Assembly (NCBI GenBank): GCA_017577485.1
Contig: PKRI01000045.1
Location: 1 to 14,551 of the forward strand
Reading direction: 5' to 3'
Length of the DNA stretch: 14,551 nt
From: Bacillota bacterium
GTDB taxonomy: Bacteria > Bacillota > Sulfobacillia > Thermaerobacterales > RSA17
Shown: in pieces, positions 1 to 7,249 of the stretch
Position numbering within the stretch: position 1 is the stretch's first letter
Layout: each line of letters begins with the position of its first letter
The notes under the pieces: model-generated
Seen by the model: the letters and a program-made list of their open reading frames with translations, nothing else
Database searches by the model: none
Told to the model about the DNA's origin: nothing
Program-made: the position numbers and the translations under genes

Positions 1-973
1 CGGCACGCACCGTGTCCTCGGCGCTCCGCGCCTGGTCGTTGGCCCCCTGGGCCACCTGCTCCACCGCGCTGGCAATCTGCGCCGTCCCACCCGCAGCCTG
101 CTCCGCCATGCCCGCCATCTCGCGGCTGGAAGCCACCACGCGCCGGCTGGAATCGATCACCTCGCCCACCACCTGGCGCAGGCTGCGCACCGTTTCCTGG
201 AATGCGCCGTACAGGCGGCCGACCTCGTCCTTCCACGGCTCCTCGTCTTCCCAGGACCGCCGGGTCAGGTCGGCGTCGGCCACCCGGTGGGCGGCCTCGG
301 CCAGCACCCCCAGGGGCCGCGTGATGGCCCGGATCATAGCCATGCTGAATACGACCGCCACCAGCAGGGACAAACCGGACACCGCCATGGCGGTCCGGTT
401 CACGTCGGTGTCGGTCTGGGCGATGAGCTGGTTCAGCTGGGCGCCGCCCTCCCGGTTGATGTCGGTGAGGCGGCGCAGGGCAAGGAGGGCGGAACGGAAG
501 GTCCCGTCGATGTGGCCCCCGAAGAGCAGTTGCTCAGCCCCTTTGCTGTAGCCGAGGCGGCTGTTGGCCAGCACCGCCTCCCGGGCAACCTGGAACTCCT
601 TCCACGCCTGCTCGAACTCGTTCAGCCAGCGGGCTTCCTCGGCCCCCATGTCGGTCTTGCGGTACTGGGCCAGCAGGGCGGCGATCTCGCGGTCCAGCAT
701 GACCATCTGGCTCTCGTAGGCAGCCATCCTGTCGGGGTCCTCGGTCATGACGTGAAGCATCAACTGCTCGCGCGCGCTCCAGACCCGGTCCATGATGGCA
801 CCCAGGCTCCGGATCGGCAGCAGCCGGTCCGAATAGAGGCTGTCGGCCAGGTTGATGATCGTCCGGAAACCAACGAAACCCGTGGCACCGACGGCCAGGA
901 TGCAGGCGATGAGGATGCCCGACAGCAGGTAGAGTTTTGCACCAACGCTCCAGTTCTTCATACGCAAGCTCAT
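1..973 (-). CDS. Methyl-accepting chemotaxis protein, N-terminal part (runs off the window)
   Basis: This is a transmembrane chemoreceptor that would control CheA through CheW. Only the first 324 codons are present; the 3' end lies beyond position 1. The translation starts MSLRMKNWSVGAK. A first membrane helix spans about residues 14-36 (LYLLSGILIACILAVG). A mostly helical extracytoplasmic region of about 155 residues follows, looking like a four-helix-bundle (4HB_MCP) sensor. A second membrane helix spans about 195-215. A HAMP linker (ITRPLGVLAEAAHRVADADL, from about 217) comes next, and then the start of the cytoplasmic coiled coil (AGGTAQIASAVEQVAQGAND). The methylation sites and the CheA/CheW-contact tip are not in the window. 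The ATG at 973 has a GGGAGG ribosome site at 981-986, 7 nt upstream. The gene follows cheW by 173 nt and may have its own sigma-D-like promoter. The ligand cannot be predicted from this sequence. Confidence 0.9.
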   Translation of the reverse strand, partial: MSLRMKNWSVGAKLYLLSGILIACILAVGATGFVGFRTIINLADSLYSDRLLPIRSLGAIMDRVWSAREQLMLHVMTEDPDRMAAYESQMVMLDREIAALLAQYRKTDMGAEEARWLNEFEQAWKEFQVAREAVLANSRLGYSKGAEQLLFGGHIDGTFRSALLALRRLTDINREGGAQLNQLIAQTDTDVNRTAMAVSGLSLLVAVVFSMAMIRAITRPLGVLAEAAHRVADADLTRRSWEDEEPWKDEVGRLYGAFQETVRSLRQVVGEVIDSSRRVVASSREMAGMAEQAAGGTAQIASAVEQVAQGANDQARSAEDTVRA

Positions 974-1010
974 GGTCAGACCTCCCGGTTCTCCGGTAAG
1001 GGCACTTCTG

Positions 1011-1036
1011 ATATCGGGACCCTGGAAGGAAGATGA
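1011..1036 (-). promoter_or_regulatory. Candidate sigma-D (sigma-28) promoter of the chemoreceptor gene
   Basis: On the minus strand, 1011-1017 reads CCGATAT, which is the Bacillus sigma-D -10 consensus. A -35 at the usual 15-nt spacing would be 1033-1036, read TCAT, only a weak match to TAAA. The -10 lies 37 nt ahead of the chemoreceptor ATG, leaving room for a short leader that contains the GGGAGG ribosome site. The exact -10 and its place in a chemotaxis cluster are in favour; the poor -35 is against. Confidence 0.35.
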
Positions 1037-1092
1037 AGGGCTCGGCGCGGGGCGTGGCGGCATGCCGGGACGTGTTCCAGGGCAACCAGCGA

Positions 1093-1142
1093 CCTGCGGC
1101 GGCGCCCACCCCGCCGGGCGGGCCCGCCGCAGGGTCCTGCGG
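1093..1142 (-). other. Mutually exclusive hairpins between cheW and the chemoreceptor gene
   Basis: Starting 4 nt after the cheW stop, two GC-rich inverted repeats share an arm. A 6-bp stem with a 4-nt loop pairs 1127-1132 with 1137-1142 (CTGCGG/CCGCAG). A 9-bp stem pairs 1093-1101 with 1125-1133 (CCTGCGGCG/CGCCGCAGG). They cannot form together. Neither is followed by a T run on the minus strand, so this is not a standard intrinsic terminator. It could stabilise the cheA-cheW 3' end, pause RNA polymerase, or be a by-product of high GC. Confidence 0.35.
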
Positions 1143-1146
1143 AATC

Positions 1147-1656
1147 TCAGGCCGTGGCCGCGGTGTCCACGGTATCCACGGTGCCGGCGGTATCGGCGGC
1201 GGCCGCCGCCGCCGAAAGCCCGCCTTCCCTGACGATGCTGGCCGCGTCCAGCAGCAGGATCAGGCGTTCACCCACCTGGATGACGGCCTTCAGGTGCTCG
1301 GCGTGGCTCACGACGTCAGAAGGCTGGGTCATGTTCTCGCTGGAAACCCGCAGCACTTCCTTGACGGCATCCACCACGAGGCCGCCCACCTCGTCGCCCA
1401 GTTCCACCACCACGATGCGGGTACGCCGGTCGATCTCGGCCTCGCCCAGGCCCAGGATGGCCCGGAGGCTCACCACCGGCGTCACCTGACCGCGGATGTT
1501 GGTGATGCCCAGGACGTGGTCCGCGGTGCGGGGCACCGCGGTGACCGGCTGCCAGGTCAGGATCTCCCGGACGTGCTGCACCGGCAGGGCGAAGTCCTCC
1601 CCGGCCAGTTCGAACACAACCACCTGCACCTCGGTATCGGCGGCATCCGTACCCAC
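1147..1656 (-). CDS. cheW: Chemotaxis coupling protein CheW
   Basis: This cytoplasmic adaptor links chemoreceptors to the CheA kinase. The 169-residue product is a single CheW (SH3-like) domain over about residues 8-143. It carries the hallmark core NIRGQVTPVVSLR (residues 53-65), preceded by VRTADHVLGIT-like sequence (VPRTADHVLGIT, 41-52), and later VVVELGDEVGGLVVDAVKEV. The last 26 residues are an Ala/Thr/Asp/Val-rich tail not typical of the family. The GTG start at 1656 is chosen because AAGGAGG lies 10 nt upstream and the product then begins just ahead of the conserved fold. The gene starts 17 nt after the cheA stop, so it is almost certainly co-transcribed with cheA. An open reading frame continues upstream in this frame through cheA, but that is a GC-rich shadow. 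Confidence 0.93.
   Translation of the reverse strand: MGTDAADTEVQVVVFELAGEDFALPVQHVREILTWQPVTAVPRTADHVLGITNIRGQVTPVVSLRAILGLGEAEIDRRTRIVVVELGDEVGGLVVDAVKEVLRVSSENMTQPSDVVSHAEHLKAVIQVGERLILLLDAASIVREGGLSAAAAAADTAGTVDTVDTAATA
1153..1194 (-). repeat. Degenerate 9-bp tandem repeat coding the CheW C-terminal tail
   Basis: The minus strand contains consecutive ACCGTGGAT, ACCGTGGAC and ACCGCGGCC units, preceded by a diverged ACCGCCGGC. They encode Thr-Ala-Gly, Thr-Val-Asp, Thr-Val-Asp, Thr-Ala-Ala, followed by Thr-Ala and the stop. A run of six Ala codons precedes them at 1198-1215. The unit is three codons, so copy-number change would keep the frame. The tail lies outside the CheW fold and is probably flexible. 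Confidence 0.7.
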
Positions 1657-1673
1657 GGAGCGTCGTCCTCCTT

Positions 1674-3749
1674 TCACACGGCCCGGGCGGCGCCGGTCCG
1701 GACCGCGGCGCCGGCCGCTTCCGCCCGCAGCGCGGCCACCACCGCGGCGGGATCGATGATGACGGCCACCGTGCCGTCGCCCAGGATGGTGGCCCCGGTG
1801 AGGCCCTGGATCTGGCCCAGCGCCTTGCCCAGGCCCTTGACCACGATCTCCCGGTCGCCCACGATGCGGTCGACCACGATCCCCACGTAGCGGGAGCCCA
1901 GCGGCACCAGCACGACGATGATGTCGTCGCCCAGCGTGGCACCCCGCCGGGCCGCGGAGGGGTTGAGATAGGTCTCCAGCGCGTACAGCGGGACCACATG
2001 GCCCCGAACCTGGACCACCGGCTGCTGCCGCAGGGTCTCGATCTGGTCGGCCCGTACCCGCACCGCCTCGGTGACGGCATCCAGCGGCAGCGCCACCACC
2101 TGCCCGCCGGCCTCCACCAGCAGGGCCCGGATGGTGGCCAGCGTCAGCGGCAGGCTGAGGCTGAAGGTGGTGCCCTGGCCGGGCGCCGACTGCACCGACA
2201 CCTGGCCGCCCAATCCCTCGATGTTGCGCCGGACCACGTCCAGGCCCACGCCCCGGCCTGACAGGTTGCTGACGCTCTCGGCGGTGCTGAAGCCCGGCAT
2301 GAACAGCAGCTGGTAAATCTCGGTCTCGGTCAGTTCCTGGGCCCGCTGGGGAGACACCAGGCCCCGGTCCACCGCCTTGGCCACCACCCGCCGGGCGTCG
2401 ATGCCGCGGCCGTCGTCGGCCACCGTGATGATGACGCGGTTGTTGGCATGGTGAGCCGACAGGTGCAGGCGCCCCACCGGCGGCTTGCCCGCCTGCTGCC
2501 GCTCTTCCGGGGTTTCCAGGCCGTGGTCCAGGGCGTTGCGGATCAGGTGCATCAGCGGATCGCCGATCTGCTGGAGAACCCGGCGGTCCAGTTCCGTGTC
2601 CTCGCCGGTGATGATCAACTCCACCTTCTTGCCCAGCTGGCGGCTGACGTCCCGCACCAGGCGGGGAAACTTGGAGAAGATGCGCTCTACCGGCAGCATC
2701 CGTGCCCGGAGCACCGTGCTCTGGAGGGCGGCGGTGACCCGGCCGATGCGCTCGGTGACCCGGGTGAGCCTCGCGGCCACCTCGTGGCTGTGCCGCTCCG
2801 CCCGCAGGATCTCGGCGATGTCGTCCAGTTGGCCGCGGTCCACCACCAGTTCGCCCACCAGGTTCATCAGTTCGTCCAGCAGGCTCACGTCGACCCGCAC
2901 CGACCGGTCCACCGCCGGCGCCCCCGCCGGCTGCGCGGCGTCGGCGGCTTCCGCGGCGGGGCCCGCAGTCGTCCCGGCGGGCGCGGCGGCCGCGGGCGCC
3001 CGGCCGGCCCCCTGGTCCACGGCCGAGGGGCGCGCCTCCACCTGCACCCCGACCACTTCCGGAACCGAACGGAGAGCCCGCTCCAGGACCCCGGCATCGG
3101 ACGCCTCCACGGCCAGCACCAGGCTGCGGTCGCCCTGCCCGGTCTCCAGGGCATCCTCGGGGGGGTCCGACCAGAGGATCCGGGCATGCCGCTGCGCCTC
3201 CAGGAAGGCCTGGAGCGCCCGGGCCGCCGGCAGCGGGCTGGCCTCGTCGATGTGCACGCGGACCAGGTGGGTCCACCCCTCGGGCAGATCCTGGGGCAGG
3301 GCGCCGGCGGGCGCCGCCGTCGCCTCCGGGCCGCCGCCGTCGCCCGGCGCCTGGTCCCCCCCGGCCCGCAGCGCTTCCAGCACCCCGGCGGGGGGTTCGG
3401 GCAGGGGAAGCCCCTGATCCAGGGCGTCGGTCATGCGGCGCAGGCAGTCCACCGCCTGGAGCATGGCATCCACGGCACCGGGGGTTACCGGGCGGGCGCC
3501 GCTGCGGATCTGGTCGAGCAGGTTCTCCAGCTGGTGCGCCAGTTGTTCCATGGCGGTGATGCCGGCAATGCCGGCAGCACCCTTCACGCTGTGGGCCGAG
3601 CGGAACACCTCGGCCAGGAGGCCGGCGTCCGCCCCCTGGCGCTCCATCTTCAGCAGCCCTTCTTCCAGGACCGTCAGGTGCTCCGACGTTTCCTCGAGGA
3701 AGAGCCGGCGCTCCTCATCGCTGAGCGTGAAAGCCGACGGGTCCGTCAT
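1674..3749 (-). CDS. cheA: Chemotaxis histidine kinase CheA
   Basis: CheA autophosphorylates on a histidine in response to chemoreceptor state and passes the phosphate to CheY and CheB. The 691-residue product shows the full five-domain order. P1 (HPt) spans about 8-110, with phospho-acceptor His53 in FRSAHSVKGAAG. A P2 CheY/CheB-binding domain spans about 157-238, flanked by Ala/Pro/Gly-rich linkers (119-153 and 240-279). P3, the dimerisation helices, starts near 282 (VRVDVSLLDELMNLVGEL). The P4 ATPase has its N box HLIRNALDHGLE (401-412), G1 box DDGRGID (445-451), F box around LLFMPGFSTA (481-490) and G2 box GRGVGLDVV (498-506). P5, the CheW-like domain, spans about 533-670. All key kinase motifs are intact. 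The ATG at 3749 has GGAGG 8 nt upstream and gives the normal N-terminus. An in-frame ATG at 3890 would add 47 unrelated residues. cheW follows 17 nt downstream. Confidence 0.96.
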   Translation of the reverse strand: MTDPSAFTLSDEERRLFLEETSEHLTVLEEGLLKMERQGADAGLLAEVFRSAHSVKGAAGIAGITAMEQLAHQLENLLDQIRSGARPVTPGAVDAMLQAVDCLRRMTDALDQGLPLPEPPAGVLEALRAGGDQAPGDGGGPEATAAPAGALPQDLPEGWTHLVRVHIDEASPLPAARALQAFLEAQRHARILWSDPPEDALETGQGDRSLVLAVEASDAGVLERALRSVPEVVGVQVEARPSAVDQGAGRAPAAAAPAGTTAGPAAEAADAAQPAGAPAVDRSVRVDVSLLDELMNLVGELVVDRGQLDDIAEILRAERHSHEVAARLTRVTERIGRVTAALQSTVLRARMLPVERIFSKFPRLVRDVSRQLGKKVELIITGEDTELDRRVLQQIGDPLMHLIRNALDHGLETPEERQQAGKPPVGRLHLSAHHANNRVIITVADDGRGIDARRVVAKAVDRGLVSPQRAQELTETEIYQLLFMPGFSTAESVSNLSGRGVGLDVVRRNIEGLGGQVSVQSAPGQGTTFSLSLPLTLATIRALLVEAGGQVVALPLDAVTEAVRVRADQIETLRQQPVVQVRGHVVPLYALETYLNPSAARRGATLGDDIIVVLVPLGSRYVGIVVDRIVGDREIVVKGLGKALGQIQGLTGATILGDGTVAVIIDPAAVVAALRAEAAGAAVRTGAARAV

Positions 3750-3914
3750 CCACACCGCCTCCGAGGCACCAGGAAGAGGGATGCCGTGAAGAGGGTGCCG
3801 TCCCGGCCGGTACCTGCCTGGCTCCAGAACTCCATCCACCCCGAATGCACCGCGTCGTCGGCCCGGACGGCATTCTTCACGGCAGTTCACCGCAACACGA
3901 GGTGGCAGTCATGT

Positions 3915-3942
3915 TTATCGAGCACCCCCACGGGCCCGTTTA
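3915..3942 (-). promoter_or_regulatory. Candidate sigma-D (sigma-28) promoter of cheA-cheW
   Basis: On the minus strand, TAAA (3939-3942) is followed after 17 nt by TCGATAA (3915-3921). This resembles the motility sigma factor pattern TAAA-N14-16-CCGATAT/A; the spacer is 1 nt long and one -10 base differs. It lies in the only clear non-coding gap before cheA and downstream of the groEL terminator. The leader to the cheA ATG would be about 155-160 nt, rather long, so a nearer promoter not recognised here is possible. Confidence 0.4.
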
Positions 3943-3978
3943 GGCGGTGGGCTCCCGGGTTTCCGGCCTCGGCAAGCG

Positions 3979-4014
3979 ACGAAAAGGCCCCCGGGACCGC
4001 AGTCCCGGGGGCCT
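3979..4014 (-). terminator. Rho-independent terminator of groES-groEL
   Basis: Read on the minus strand, a perfect 12-bp stem AGGCCCCCGGGA/TCCCGGGGGCCT (arms 4003-4014 and 3985-3996) closes a 6-nt loop. The downstream arm runs directly into TTTTCGTC. The first stem base lies 74 nt after the groEL stop. This is the clearest intrinsic terminator in the window, and it separates the heat-shock operon from cheA. Confidence 0.9.
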
Positions 4015-4088
4015 CCCAGGGAGCCTTCCCCGACGCCCGGCCGGGTGGGCGCCGCCGCAGCGGGCGCCGCCCGGCCGCCGGCGGCGGT

Positions 4089-5714
<1,626 letters not shown>

Positions 5715-5734
5715 GCTTCAACCTCCCCGTGTCG

Positions 5735-6037
5735 TCACTTCTCGACGATGGCCAGGATGTCGCGCTCGCTGAGGATCAGGTACTCCTCGCCGCCGATCTT
5801 GACTTCGGTGCCGGCGTACTTGGAAAAGATGACGGTGTCGCCCACCGACACCTCCAGCGGCACCTTCTGGCCGTTGTCCAGGGTGCGTCCGCTGCCGACG
5901 GCCAGGACCTTCCCCTGCTGCGGCTTCTCCTTGGCCGTGTCGGGCAGGATGATGCCGCCCTGGGTGACCTCTTCCTCCTCCAGGGCCTGGACCACCACGC
6001 GGTCGCCGAGCGGCTTGATGTTCGGCGTGCTGCTCAT
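5735..6037 (-). CDS. groS: 10-kDa co-chaperonin GroES
   Basis: GroES is the heptameric lid of the GroEL chamber. The 100-residue product is typical in length and order: NIKPLGDRVVVQALEEEE near the N-terminus, the mobile GroEL-binding loop EEVTQGGIILPDTAKEK (about 22-38), QQGKVLAVGSGR, GDTVIFSKYAGTEVKIGGEE, and the C-terminal LSERDILAIVEK. The ATG at 6037 has AAGGAGGG 7 nt upstream. It is the first gene of the groESL operon, with the CIRCE element starting 50 nt upstream of its start codon. Confidence 0.98.
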   Translation of the reverse strand: MSSTPNIKPLGDRVVVQALEEEEVTQGGIILPDTAKEKPQQGKVLAVGSGRTLDNGQKVPLEVSVGDTVIFSKYAGTEVKIGGEEYLILSERDILAIVEK

Positions 6038-6086
6038 GCGGTATCCCTCCTTCGAACCTGGGCGTGGGAATGGTGGGAGCAGTGTG

Positions 6087-6113
6087 TTAGCACTCGCCGG
6101 CGGCGAGTGCTAA
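6087..6113 (-). promoter_or_regulatory. CIRCE operator (HrcA binding site)
   Basis: The inverted repeat TTAGCACTC, 9-nt spacer, GAGTGCTAA matches the CIRCE consensus at every arm position. It sits between the groES promoter and the groES start, where the HrcA repressor blocks transcription until heat stress inactivates it. hrcA itself is not in the window. The 9-nt spacer (GCCGGCGGC) is unusually GC-rich, which would lengthen the stem if transcribed. Confidence 0.97.
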
Positions 6114-6124
6114 CGCCAGGAACA

Positions 6125-6154
6125 ATCATAAGAACCCTTATCTGCCGGAGTCAA
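6125..6154 (-). promoter_or_regulatory. Sigma-A-type promoter of groES-groEL
   Basis: On the minus strand TTGACT (6149-6154) and TATGAT (6125-6130) are separated by 18 nt. Each hexamer differs from the housekeeping consensus at one base. The expected transcription start, near 6118, falls just ahead of CIRCE, the standard arrangement for HrcA-controlled groE operons. Confidence 0.8.
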
Positions 6155-6162
6155 GGGCGGGA

Positions 6163-6196
6163 GCGCCGCGAGGCGGCGCCCGGCGGAACCGGGCGC
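6163..6196 (-). terminator. Possible terminator after the mogA-like gene (hairpins, no T run)
   Basis: Two overlapping GC stems lie just after the mogA-like stop. One has an 8-bp stem (6176-6183 with 6189-6196) and a 5-nt loop; the other has a 7-bp stem (6163-6169 with 6173-6179) and a 3-nt loop. They share 6176-6179, so only one forms at a time. No T tract follows, so intrinsic termination is uncertain. Their position between the end of an operon and the groES promoter supports a 3'-end role. Confidence 0.4.
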
Positions 6197-6200
6197 GGGG

Positions 6201-6719
6201 TCAGAGCAGGCGCACCTGGCGGTCCCGCAGCAGGCTGCCGGCGCTGAGCCTGCGCAGGGCTGCCGGGAGCACCGGCCGCAGCACCTCGAAGCAGTGGCCC
6301 AGGTCCTCGGGATTGTCGGGCAGGTTGATGATCAGCGTGCGGCCGCGGGTGCCGGCGGCGCCGCGGGTCAGCACGAACTCCGGGTTGTACTGGCTGACCC
6401 GGGCCCGAAGCAGTTCGGCGATGCCGGGCGTCGGGCGGTGGATCACCTGGACCATGGCGTCGGGGGCCACGTCTTCGGGATCGAGGCCGGAGCCGCCCAC
6501 GGTCATGACGCAGTGCACGTTGAAGTGGTCGGCCAGCAGCGCCACCTGCTCGGCGATCAGGTCGGCGTTGGGCCGCACGCTGGCCACCTGGCGGATCACC
6601 CCGTTCATCCGCTCCAATTCCGCCCGGACCACGTCCAGCAGGACCTCGGCCCCATGACGCTTGAGCGCCGCGGTCTCCACCAGCACGACACCGGCTTCGA
6701 ACCCCGTGTCCAGGGTCAC
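6201..6719 (-). CDS. MogA/MoaB-like molybdenum cofactor protein, divergent
   Basis: The 172-residue product belongs to the MoCF-binding fold family (MogA/MoaB), whose members adenylylate molybdopterin before metal insertion. Evidence is the loop TVGGSGLDPEDVAPDAM (73-89), equivalent to the family's TTGGTGxxxRDVTPEA, and the C-terminal half TRGAAGTRGRTLIINLPDNP (118-137) followed by an L-x-PVLPAAL ending. The N-terminal half is unlike usual members: the SDR...G...D-x-SG segment is not evident, and Thr of GGTG is Ser. Adenylylation activity is therefore uncertain. The GTG at 6719 overlaps the moaC stop (GTGA), with GGAGG 7 nt upstream inside moaC. A longer reading to 6821 would only add residues from a shadow frame of moaC. 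The gene ends a thiolase-hbd-moeA-moaC run. Confidence 0.82.
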   Translation of the reverse strand: MTLDTGFEAGVVLVETAALKRHGAEVLLDVVRAELERMNGVIRQVASVRPNADLIAEQVALLADHFNVHCVMTVGGSGLDPEDVAPDAMVQVIHRPTPGIAELLRARVSQYNPEFVLTRGAAGTRGRTLIINLPDNPEDLGHCFEVLRPVLPAALRRLSAGSLLRDRQVRLL

Positions 6720-7240
6720 AGCGGCTCCTCCCCCTCGCGCTGGAATCGGCCGGACCGGCCGCCGGACTTGGCCGTCAGCCGGACGGCCTCCAGCACCATG
6801 CCGCGGTCCACGGCCTTGCACATGTCATACACGGTCAGCCCCGCCACGGCCACGGCCGTAAGGGCCTCCATCTCGACGCCGGTGCGGTCCACGGTCTCCA
6901 CCACCGCCTCGATCTCCAGGGAGGCCGGCTGGTCGCTGCCCGGCTCGGGCCGCCGGCCGGCGAAGCGGACCTCCACCGCCGTCAGCGGCAGCGGGTGGCA
7001 GAGCGGGATCAGGTCGGCGGTGCGCTTGGCGGCCATGATCCCCGCCGTCCGGGCCACGGCCAGCACGTCGCCCTTGGGCGCGCGGCCGGACAGGATCAGG
7101 TCCAGGGTTTCGGGCCGCATCAACAGCCGGCCCCGGGCCACGGCCCGGCGGTGGGTGACGTCCTTGCCGCCCACGTCCACCATCCGCGCCCGCCCATGCT
7201 CGTCCAGGTGGCTCAACCGCTGCATTTCGCCGCCGGCCAT
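6716..7240 (-). CDS. moaC: Cyclic pyranopterin monophosphate synthase MoaC
   Basis: MoaC completes the first stage of molybdenum cofactor synthesis: it converts the cyclic GTP intermediate made by MoaA into cyclic pyranopterin monophosphate. The 174-residue product has the family's conserved blocks: MVDVGGKDVTHRRAVA near the N-terminus; KGDVLAVARTAGIMAAKRT; DLIPLCHPLPLT; VETVDRTGVEMEALTAV; and YDMCKAVDRGM, which carries the catalytic Asp and Lys. The ATG at 7240 is preferred because GAGGG (7247-7251) lies 6 nt upstream; that motif abuts the alternative ATG at 7246, leaving it no spacing. The gene starts 9 nt after moeA and overlaps the mogA-like gene by 4 nt. MoaA, MoaD and MoaE are not in the window. 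Confidence 0.95.
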   Translation of the reverse strand: MAGGEMQRLSHLDEHGRARMVDVGGKDVTHRRAVARGRLLMRPETLDLILSGRAPKGDVLAVARTAGIMAAKRTADLIPLCHPLPLTAVEVRFAGRRPEPGSDQPASLEIEAVVETVDRTGVEMEALTAVAVAGLTVYDMCKAVDRGMVLEAVRLTAKSGGRSGRFQREGEEPL

Positions 7241-7249
7241 GCCCATCCC

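Larger units (their letters stand above)
3750..4088. other. Intergenic region between groEL and cheA
   Basis: This 339-nt gap holds, in minus-strand order, GC-rich inverted repeats just after the groEL stop, the groEL intrinsic terminator, the sigma-D-like site, and a leader ending in the cheA ribosome site (CGGAGG, 3758-3763). No small gene with a convincing ribosome site and recognisable product was seen on either strand. Confidence 0.7.

Noticed and set aside
1657..3276. Minus-strand frame extending cheW upstream by about 540 codons, suggesting a giant fusion protein
   Set aside because: The extension is Gly/Arg/Ala/Pro-rich and reads cheA out of frame. A GTG with AAGGAGG at 1656 gives a normal CheW.
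3750..3890. In-frame N-terminal extension of CheA from an ATG at 3890
   Set aside because: The added residues are unlike CheA, and the ATG at 3749 has a well-placed GGAGG and the normal P1 beginning.
6720..6821. Longer start for the mogA-like gene inside moaC
   Set aside because: The extra segment is Arg/Gly/Pro-rich shadow sequence; the GTG overlapping the moaC stop has GGAGG at the right spacing.
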